Below, in pieces: positions 18,384 to 24,882 of a DNA stretch of 26,025 nt. Origin of the DNA: a virus; IMG/VR virus record IMGVR_UViG_3300044695_003869, positions 1-26,025 of that record; one strand, written 5' to 3'. The translations under genes and the position numbers were made by a program. Within the stretch, counting starts at the first letter, position 1. The number at the start of each line of letters is the position of its first letter. Under the pieces are notes generated by a model. It was not told the origin of the DNA and made no database searches. It saw only the letters and a list, made by a program, of their open reading frames with translations.

Positions 18384-19034
18384 TCAGATGTCCTTTCCGA
18401 GGCGGGGGATGAGGTTCTTGCCGGGGCAGTCGGTGGGGTTCAGTTCGTAGTGGCCGTAAAGCGGCTTATCGGCAACGCCGAGGATCTCCCGTGCCCGGCG
18501 GCAGCCAGTGAGTCCGGCTTTGGTGGGCTTGCTGACATCGTAGTTTCCGTCGAGTGCCCAACCGGCATAACCGGTGTTATGTCCTAGCGTGTGCGCTCCG
18601 ACATAGCGAGCCGGGCGGCCCTCGTAGATCCGACCTGACGGCATGACGACCAGTGCGTAGCCGATGTCCGTCCAACCGTTGTTCAGGTGAATCTGTTGTA
18701 GCGCCCTCATCCGCTCTTTCTCCTGCTCGACCGTTGCCTTCGCAGGCAGGGTCGGCATGGCGGTGTGGTGCTGGACGCCAGCGTTGAGACTGACCTGAGT
18801 CGAGTAGGAACCGTTAGGCTCGGCAGCACCCCACTCCTCGCGGGAGTAGACCTTCGTCAGTTGGCGCTCCTTGACGGCCTGCTCGATCAGTTTGTTCAGG
18901 TGTGCGATCTTGGCCTGATTCTTCTGGAAGGCTTTGAGGTGACCCTTGCGCCCAGTCTTTTGGTAGCGGGCGTAGTTGCGAGCGCGGGCCTTGCGGCGGC
19001 GGTCACGCTTGCGGATAAGTTTGCTGAGTTTCAT
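18384..19034 (-). CDS. N-acetylmuramoyl-L-alanine amidase (endolysin)
   Basis: 216 aa. An unusual N-terminal 55 residues is extremely basic and helical (KLIRKRDRRRKARARN, then a coiled stretch). Residues 60-216 are an Amidase_2/PGRP domain: zinc ligands at VQHHTA (His89/90) and GHYELNPTDCPG (His195, Cys203), with GYALVVMPSGRIYEGRP and GAHTLGHNTGYAGWALDGN between. It cleaves the bond between MurNAc and L-Ala. No signal peptide. AAAGGAGATAG before the ATG is a strong ribosome site. The basic N-terminus may bind the negatively charged envelope. First gene of the lysis module, directly after the tail-fibre gene. Confidence 0.88.
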   Translation of the reverse strand: MKLSKLIRKRDRRRKARARNYARYQKTGRKGHLKAFQKNQAKIAHLNKLIEQAVKERQLTKVYSREEWGAAEPNGSYSTQVSLNAGVQHHTAMPTLPAKATVEQEKERMRALQQIHLNNGWTDIGYALVVMPSGRIYEGRPARYVGAHTLGHNTGYAGWALDGNYDVSKPTKAGLTGCRRAREILGVADKPLYGHYELNPTDCPGKNLIPRLGKDI

Positions 19035-19067
19035 CTATCTCCTTTACGGTTGGGCAGCAAGATTAGG

Positions 19068-20816
19068 CTAGGCAGCGGCGTAAGTGATTCCGTCGAATAG
19101 CCACCGCAAGGGCTGGGCGGAGACATCGGCGTCGGTTACCCGGCCATACATGAATCCATCGGCAAGGATCACCATCAGAGTGCTTAGGAAAAAGGACGAT
19201 GTCTGTCTGGCGATTCCGGGGACCACCATGTCGGTGGTTGGGCGGTAGCCAGACGGCAGACGACCCAAGTCGAGAACGATGTAGTCCACTCCTGACACCG
19301 AAACTGTGGTTAGGTATCCCGGCCAACTTGCGAACAGGAGCGAACCTCCAAGCGTCACTAGACCGCCAGCCTTCCGTCCTACGACATTCGTAAGCCCGCC
19401 GCTAGGAGCCGTAGCGGTGCCGGAAACCGACACATTGACCGTAGGGTTGGGGTAGGTTCCGGTCAGGTCTCCACCGGCAGAACCGGTCGGAGTCCGGGAA
19501 TCCGATAGTCGGGAGTCGTTACCGGCACACGCCTGAGTGGCGCTAGTGCCGAGAGTTCTCCGAGACGCGGTTCCAGCAGCAGCGTCTGAGGCGAGACTCA
19601 GTTTGGACTCAGCGATGGCAGCCGACGCGGAGATGTCGTCGTTGACGATGGTCCCGTCGAGGATCTTCGCACTGGTGACTGCGCCATCGTTGATCTTTGC
19701 GGTGGTGACCGCCGAGTTACTGAGGCTCTGGCTGGCGAGGGTGCCGAGAGACATGAGACCTGAGCCGTTGGAGATGGGGACATGCCCAGAGGTGGTGGCC
19801 TGAGTCAGCGTCAAGGTCGTGCCGACCGTCAAGCCCCCAGTAACACTCAGGCTGGTTGCCCCGCCTGAGCCATCGTCAATGGTTGCGGCGTTGGAGCCAG
19901 AACGACGGAGCCTGACATCTGGCGAGGCAGCGCCGGACCCAAACCGAATATCACCACCGGCAGTGATACTGATCCGGTCGTTGGCATCACTTGTGACCTT
20001 CGTCGAGAGAACGAGGTCGGCGCTGGCGGTGCGCCGAATGGTGAAGGCGTCATCAGTCTGGAACGCATCGTTACCAGTTCGGTAGATCTCAACATCGCCA
20101 ATGGTGATCCCAGTATCGGCTGTCGTGTTACTCAGGTTCAAGGTGTCCTTGCCACCCGCGCCACTAAGGGTGACCCCATCAGTCCCAGTGACCGTGATGC
20201 CCCCAGCCTGAGTTGAGGCACCGGCAGCAGTGATCTGGTAGTTGACCGTGCCAGAGTTGTTCTTGACTTGAACGACTGAGGCCGTTTGGCTGGACAGACC
20301 TTGAACCAGAAGTCCGGGCTGGGTAGTGGCGTCGGGAGTCCCGACCAGACCGAAGTCACCAGACGGGCGCGGCCCGCCAACTGGCCGAAAGGCGGTGATG
20401 GCTCCGGAGGCAACATCCACTTCGCCCACCTTCCGGAACAGGGCCGTGCTGGGGTTACCGTCTGAGGTGGTCCGGATGGTGAGGCCGAAGGCGTAGTCGG
20501 TGCTGACATCGGGGGGGCCGGTTGGGCCACCCCCAAAGTTGTTGTCCGAGGCCGTCACGAAAACATTGCCAGTGCCGGTGGTGCTGCTGAGACCCCCGGG
20601 AAGCGTTGCCGTCACCGTAGAGGTGACGAACCGATAGCGACCCTGAATGGCGACAGCGACCTGATCGTTGCCCGACCCGGCGGTGATGCTTAGGGTCGTT
20701 GAGTTCGCAACCTTGATCCTGAGACTCGGCATACTCGCACCGAGCAGTTCCTGAATCGGATCGAAGAATCCCTGATGAACTACATCACCGTAGTTGAGGG
20801 GCATGTGCTGGGTCAT
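19068..20816 (-). CDS. Tail fibre / receptor-binding protein
   Basis: 582 aa, Ser/Thr/Gly/Ala-rich. The first 60 residues (NYGDVVHQGFFDPIQELLGASMPSL) look like a baseplate-attachment head. The shaft has repeated beta motifs, including short AVTTAKINDGAVTSAKILDG and DDISASAAIAESKLS units typical of trimeric fibre stems, then GGDLTGTYPNPTV, a motif common at fibre tip junctions. The last 110 residues are a compact beta tip that would contact the receptor. Its place right after the gp48-like baseplate gene fits the Mu-type order. ATGA overlap with that gene. The receptor is not predictable. Confidence 0.75.
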   Translation of the reverse strand: MTQHMPLNYGDVVHQGFFDPIQELLGASMPSLRIKVANSTTLSITAGSGNDQVAVAIQGRYRFVTSTVTATLPGGLSSTTGTGNVFVTASDNNFGGGPTGPPDVSTDYAFGLTIRTTSDGNPSTALFRKVGEVDVASGAITAFRPVGGPRPSGDFGLVGTPDATTQPGLLVQGLSSQTASVVQVKNNSGTVNYQITAAGASTQAGGITVTGTDGVTLSGAGGKDTLNLSNTTADTGITIGDVEIYRTGNDAFQTDDAFTIRRTASADLVLSTKVTSDANDRISITAGGDIRFGSGAASPDVRLRRSGSNAATIDDGSGGATSLSVTGGLTVGTTLTLTQATTSGHVPISNGSGLMSLGTLASQSLSNSAVTTAKINDGAVTSAKILDGTIVNDDISASAAIAESKLSLASDAAAGTASRRTLGTSATQACAGNDSRLSDSRTPTGSAGGDLTGTYPNPTVNVSVSGTATAPSGGLTNVVGRKAGGLVTLGGSLLFASWPGYLTTVSVSGVDYIVLDLGRLPSGYRPTTDMVVPGIARQTSSFFLSTLMVILADGFMYGRVTDADVSAQPLRWLFDGITYAAA

Positions 20817-21574
20817 ATCTCATCTCCCACAATGCTGATGCCGGTCCGGAAGGTGTCGGCCCCGGCGATGTCTGTTTCACTGATCTCGATGTGTGCTGGT
20901 GTAAGGCGGCGGGACATATCCTCAAACACACCCACACGGTAGTCGCCCCGCTGGACTACGGCAGTCCCGCCAGCGACGGAACTCGGCAGCCCGGCGACGC
21001 CAGTGAAGGTAGTGGCGGTCGTGCCAGTGAAGGTGATCGCAACCTCATCTACATAGATCGTGCCGGACGGGGCAAAGCCCGTGGTGCTGGCGACTGTCAG
21101 CGTAGCGCCGGTCGAAGGTAACCCGGTCTGAGTGCCGTTCACCGTAGTGTCAGCCCTGAGTAGGACGGCGATGTCCGTGAAGGCTATCTCGTAAGGTGCG
21201 TAAGCGCCAGCGGCATCCGTGTTCTCCGCGTGTCGCCATGTCGCCGGAGCCAGCACACTGCTGAGGAGGTCATACCAACCCTGACCAGCGCCAGCGGTTC
21301 GCCGGATAATCGCAGCCTGAACGGTTGCCTCACGACGCTCGACAGAAACTCCATCGGGCTGGACGGGCAAGTCTAGGAACTCTTCCCAGTATCGCAGCAG
21401 GTCTTCGGTAGCGTTGATTGGGATCAGCCGCTCGCGCAAGTCGAGTAGGTAGTCCTCGATCCTTTTCAGTTCAGCCCCGACGGCGTTGATGAATGCCCTG
21501 ATGACAGGGTCAGTCTGGGCGTAATACGGCATATCGTCAAGAATCGCAGCACCCTTGTCAGTCAGTTCGGTCAC
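20813..21574 (-). CDS. Baseplate protein, Mu gp48/tail protein I-like, with inserted beta domain
   Basis: 253 aa. The N-terminal 110 residues are helical (DDMPYYAQTDPVIRAFINAVGAELKRIEDYL, then ATEDLLRYWEEFLDLP), the pattern of Mu gp48/phage tail protein I, which caps the baseplate wedge. Residues 145-209 are an inserted beta module (LPSTGATLTVASTTGFAPSG, IYVDEVAITFTG, FTGVAGLPSSVAGGTAVVQ), and the final 45 residues (RVGVFEDMSRRLTPAHIEI) return to the family pattern. A related module is inserted in the adjacent baseplate J protein. GTG start with TATACT six bases upstream. Confidence 0.78.
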   Translation of the reverse strand: MTELTDKGAAILDDMPYYAQTDPVIRAFINAVGAELKRIEDYLLDLRERLIPINATEDLLRYWEEFLDLPVQPDGVSVERREATVQAAIIRRTAGAGQGWYDLLSSVLAPATWRHAENTDAAGAYAPYEIAFTDIAVLLRADTTVNGTQTGLPSTGATLTVASTTGFAPSGTIYVDEVAITFTGTTATTFTGVAGLPSSVAGGTAVVQRGDYRVGVFEDMSRRLTPAHIEISETDIAGADTFRTGISIVGDEI

Positions 21575-21580
21575 TCATCC

Positions 21581-21609
21581 AGTATAGGTTCGCCTCGGCG
21601 TTCGGCCAG
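21581..21609 (-). promoter_or_regulatory. Promoter for leaderless start at 21574
   Basis: CTGGCC (21609-21604), 17 bp and TATACT (21586-21581) on the minus strand, ending six bases before the GTG. The -35 resembles the CTGGCA of the lysin promoter. It would give extra expression of the gp48-like, fibre and lysis genes inside the tail block. Confidence 0.5.
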
Positions 21610-21621
21610 AGACGGAGTTGG

Positions 21622-23049
21622 CTAGGCCGTAGTCAGAGTGATAGTGCCGATCTCTGGCACCTCCAACGCACCTACGACAAAGTTGGCGTTGGACCCGTCG
21701 AGTTCGACGAGGGAGAGGTCAAGGTCGTAGACGCCGGGCACCCTGAGGATCAGGCTGGCGATCCTGTTGACCAACACAAAGCCTGCGCCAGTCTCAACTC
21801 CCGGCTCACCCTCGGCCCCCGGGGGCAGGTTGTTGATGAACTCAGTCAGCACCGCCTCAATCTCGGCCTGAACGGCAATGGTGCCACTGTCACCATCTAG
21901 CGTGTAGCCCTCACGCAATGTCAACTCGGCGGCGACATCCACGGCTACGGTCTGGGCGGTCCTCACTGTGACGATAGCGCCGACGGGCGCAAGTCCCCGG
22001 CCTGTGTCGTGCTGGACTACCTTTGTGTTGTCACTGACGGTGGCGGGTAGGCCAGCCACACCAGTGAAGCGCGGTGAAGGTGAAGTCGTGACGCCAGAGT
22101 AGGTGACCAGATGGTCACCAACATAGAGTTGACCGGAGTCAGCGAACTCACTGATCGAGTCCACGATCAGGGTGGCAGCAGTGGGCGGAAGGGAGGTGAG
22201 GTTACCGTTGACCTGAGTCTCTGCTGCGAAGGGATCTAGCAGTGATTGGAGACCTTCGATTATGGCGTCGGACACCGGATTGTTCTCGACATCGGTTACC
22301 ACGACCCTGACGGTTCCGGGGCCGTTCCAGAGGGGCGTCACGCGCACGAAGCCAACGCCCGGGTAATCGAGTGACCACCGTTGATAGTCGGCCACAGAAC
22401 CACTGCCCTGCGCCGCAGACCAGCCCAGTTTCAGGCGCTCCCGGTAGGCGGCATCAGTTTCGACATCTGCCCCGCCCGTGATAGATGCGGCATTGGTGAC
22501 AGTTGCGATGCCGTCAATCGGACTGAGCAAGAGCGTTGCCGCCCCGGTTGCGACATTGCTGGCAGACCCCGGCTCGACCGCCTCAACGGCAAGCGTAACC
22601 GATTGGCTGCTTCCTACGATGGTGTCCGACTCGGTAGTGCGAAAGACGACAGGGTCTTCCTCAGGGTCTGTCTGGATCGTCGAGACCTCAGTCTCGGTTC
22701 CAATCAGAACATTGGATGCCGTAGCAGATGAGGTGAAGGTCACCTCGCCCGTTGCCCTGACCTCATCATTGCGCTCGATTCCAATCGTTTCGCCATGAGC
22801 GTCAAGGTAGTCGCCCCAAGCAAACTCGACCAGACTCGCGGCCACCGTGTCGGTGGTAGCCACATCCCACAGGCGTTCCAGTTCCAGCGCAATGGCTGAC
22901 CGGATGTCGGCGTAGAAGGTTCCCGGGGTTGTGTCAATGAACCGATCATCACCGGGATCGAGACCCGCGTTGACATCGGCGTCAATGCGGGCAATGATCG
23001 TGTCAATGCTCTCGATCCTGATGGGCAGGAAGTCGCTCAGGTCAGCCAT
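21622..23049 (-). CDS. Baseplate J-like protein with inserted beta domain
   Basis: 475 aa. It follows the Baseplate_J family: an N-terminal wedge-binding part (TTPGTFYADIRSAIALELERLWD, WGDYLDAHGETIGIER), a beta core with TGEVTFTSSATASNVLIGTETEV, GSASNVATGA and DVETDAAYRERL, then SGSVADYQRWSLDYPGVGFVRVTPLWNGPGTVRVVV. Residues 279-349 are an insert (SLPPTAATLIVDSISEF, LYVGDHLVTYSG, FTGVAGLPATVSDNTKVVQ) placed just before the conserved LAPVGAIVTV segment. The protein links the wedge to the fibre network in contractile tails. TGATG overlap with the upstream XkdS-like gene. Confidence 0.87.
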   Translation of the reverse strand: MADLSDFLPIRIESIDTIIARIDADVNAGLDPGDDRFIDTTPGTFYADIRSAIALELERLWDVATTDTVAASLVEFAWGDYLDAHGETIGIERNDEVRATGEVTFTSSATASNVLIGTETEVSTIQTDPEEDPVVFRTTESDTIVGSSQSVTLAVEAVEPGSASNVATGAATLLLSPIDGIATVTNAASITGGADVETDAAYRERLKLGWSAAQGSGSVADYQRWSLDYPGVGFVRVTPLWNGPGTVRVVVTDVENNPVSDAIIEGLQSLLDPFAAETQVNGNLTSLPPTAATLIVDSISEFADSGQLYVGDHLVTYSGVTTSPSPRFTGVAGLPATVSDNTKVVQHDTGRGLAPVGAIVTVRTAQTVAVDVAAELTLREGYTLDGDSGTIAVQAEIEAVLTEFINNLPPGAEGEPGVETGAGFVLVNRIASLILRVPGVYDLDLSLVELDGSNANFVVGALEVPEIGTITLTTA

Positions 23050-23612
23050 CAGAACGCCGCCTCCGGGTCCAGTTCGGCCTCAAACGGTATTGCCGTCCCA
23101 TCCGCAAGGATGACATCGAAAGAGATCGCCACTGCCGCATCCCCCTGAGGTGTCAGGCCATCGTCAATCACGATGTTCTCGACGGCAGAGATGGCCGGGT
23201 GGAATGTCAGGGCTTCCTCTATGTCAGATTCCAGCGCCGTAACATCGTCAGGGTTGCCGCCCAGAAAGTCGGTGACGGACTGACCTAGCCCAAACTCAGG
23301 CGGCTGGGCAACGGATGACCCCTGATGGGTCCGTAGACACTTCTCAATCCAAACGGTGATTGAAGCCTCACCACGCACCGTGGAAGGGCTGCGGCCCTCC
23401 ATGACGAAGTGCCCCTCGTCGAAGTCAAAGGCCCAGCCTCGACCAATCGGGGGCAGGTCAGCCTCAACGACCTCGACTTCCTCATCGCCTTCCAGAGATT
23501 CAATCTCTTCCAGTTCCTCAGTGCTGGCGTCTAGCAGCGCCTGAGCATCCAGTTCGCCCTCGCCGGGGAACAGTTCCTCGATCTCTATGGGTTCTTCTGG
23601 CAGGTCACTCAT
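23049..23612 (-). CDS. Baseplate wedge protein, gp46/XkdS (DUF2634)-like
   Basis: 187 aa. Residues 57-150 match the gp25/XkdS-type wedge fold: GWAFDFDEGHFVMEGR, an EASITVWIEKCLRT helix, SSVAQPPEFGLGQSVTDFLGG, then DIEEALTFHPAISAVENI. The first 50 residues are a very acidic extension (PEEPIEIEELFPGEGELD, EELEEIESLEGDEEVEVV) not usual for the family. In Mu and PBSX this gene comes just before baseplate J, as here. It is coupled to the glycosyltransferase gene upstream (ATGA) and to baseplate J downstream. Confidence 0.78.
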   Translation of the reverse strand: MSDLPEEPIEIEELFPGEGELDAQALLDASTEELEEIESLEGDEEVEVVEADLPPIGRGWAFDFDEGHFVMEGRSPSTVRGEASITVWIEKCLRTHQGSSVAQPPEFGLGQSVTDFLGGNPDDVTALESDIEEALTFHPAISAVENIVIDDGLTPQGDAAVAISFDVILADGTAIPFEAELDPEAAF

Positions 23613-24697
23613 AGGCTCAGTTTATCCCGGGTATCGAGCAGAGGCCCGTAGCGATGAGTGGACAGGCCAGACCAGTCTGAGAACCAGCCCTCATCAGCCA
23701 GCGTTGCCAACTGATCGAAGTAGGCTTCATACTTGGGTCTAACCGCGTCGTATGTGTAGTTAGCAACGGCGTGTGCCCTGATCTTGGAGCGGTCGAGATC
23801 CGAGCATCGCTCGACGGCATCGCAGAACTCACCCAGCGTTCGTGCCCGGTAGCCGGTGAGTCCGTGGATGTTGGTCTCAGGGAACGCCCCAAAGTCTGTG
23901 GTCACGGTCGGGCAGCCCGCACTCAGGTGGGCCTCGGGGACGATGTTGCCGAAAGGCTCTGAGTAGGTAGTGGGCGCGAGCAGGGCCGTGGCTCCGGCCA
24001 TCAGTGCGTTGCGCTCTTCTGGCTCTACTGCGCCGATGTATTCAGCGAGTTTGTAGCGCGGTCGGTAGTCGCCCTCACCAGCCAAGATGATCGTCATGCC
24101 CAACCTACGGGCGGTCTCGATAGCAACGCTTACACCCTTGCGCTCAATCAGTCGCCCGACATAAAGGAGGTAACCCATATCGTCGGCCTCATCGGGGAAC
24201 TCTGAGAGGTTGAAGTATCCCGGTATCACCGTGTCGTAGAAGGGTGGGTCAATGGTTCCGATGCCGCCACTTGCCTCTCGCCCATAGGTGGCGTTCATCC
24301 ATGCGTAGGACTCAAACACCCGGTGGACCCACTTCATGCTACCCGGGTAGCCTATCCCCAACTCAAAAGGAGTCAACTCCGGAAGTTGGTTGACCAGTTC
24401 GGCCTGACAGATACCCCCGGGTAGGGCGAGCAAGTCACCCGGCTCGGCCCGCTCTGCGATCTCGACTATGGCCTGCTCGTTGCTCGCCGCCCAACCCTCT
24501 TGGGTGAACTCTGGTGGTTCCTGCTCGTCGTAGCAGGCGACATAGTTCGGCAGGTCGTCGTGCCGGGGATCGCCGTAGACGATGACCTCGATGCCCTCCA
24601 TCATCTCGGGAAAGCGCACCACCTTGTTGGTGAAGGCGCAAGTCGAGTTAGCCTTAGTGACGGGCTGGCCGGGAAGTGCTGGTAGGTGAACCTTCAC
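23609..24697 (-). CDS. GT4-type glycosyltransferase
   Basis: 362 aa. It has a GT-B fold, glycosyltransferase family 4: the C-terminal half has YLLYVGRLIERKGVSVAIE (177-194), LAGEGDY, a GAVEPEERNALMAGATALLAPT segment and the EX7E motif E247-x7-E255 (SEPFGNIVPEAHLSAGCPTVTTDFGAFPE). The N-terminal acceptor domain is less conserved. No signal or membrane segment, so it acts in the cytoplasm with a nucleotide-sugar donor. It is coupled on both sides (GTGA, ATGA) to tail genes, so it is part of the tail operon; virion protein glycosylation is the most economical role. Host-envelope modification is the alternative. Confidence 0.85.
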   Translation of the reverse strand: MKVHLPALPGQPVTKANSTCAFTNKVVRFPEMMEGIEVIVYGDPRHDDLPNYVACYDEQEPPEFTQEGWAASNEQAIVEIAERAEPGDLLALPGGICQAELVNQLPELTPFELGIGYPGSMKWVHRVFESYAWMNATYGREASGGIGTIDPPFYDTVIPGYFNLSEFPDEADDMGYLLYVGRLIERKGVSVAIETARRLGMTIILAGEGDYRPRYKLAEYIGAVEPEERNALMAGATALLAPTTYSEPFGNIVPEAHLSAGCPTVTTDFGAFPETNIHGLTGYRARTLGEFCDAVERCSDLDRSKIRAHAVANYTYDAVRPKYEAYFDQLATLADEGWFSDWSGLSTHRYGPLLDTRDKLSL

Positions 24698-24882
24698 TCT
24701 GGCGGCGGCTCGGGTGGCGTGAACTCACCCGTTTCGGCGTTGTAAGTCCACCCGATCCACGCTCCGGAGTCCCCACGCTCGACGAGGGCGAGGTCTTCGG
24801 GCGGGGTGTAGTTGGCCTCACCGTCATAAACAATCGCGTTCACGATCAGGCCGTCGTCGGTTCTGTATTCGAGGAAGATCAT
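24694..24882 (-). CDS. Small tail-associated protein, unknown
   Basis: 62 aa. It ends [21 protein letters not shown]; a GWxYxxxxGxFTPPxPP end is common in short phage proteins encoded beside tail fibres, where they may aid fibre assembly. The first half is beta-patterned ([21 protein letters not shown]). It is coupled to the fibre gene upstream (ATGA) and to the glycosyltransferase downstream (GTGA). No domain is certain. Confidence 0.62.
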   Translation of the reverse strand: MIFLEYRTDDGLIVNAIVYDGEANYTPPEDLALVERGDSGAWIGWTYNAETGEFTPPEPPPE

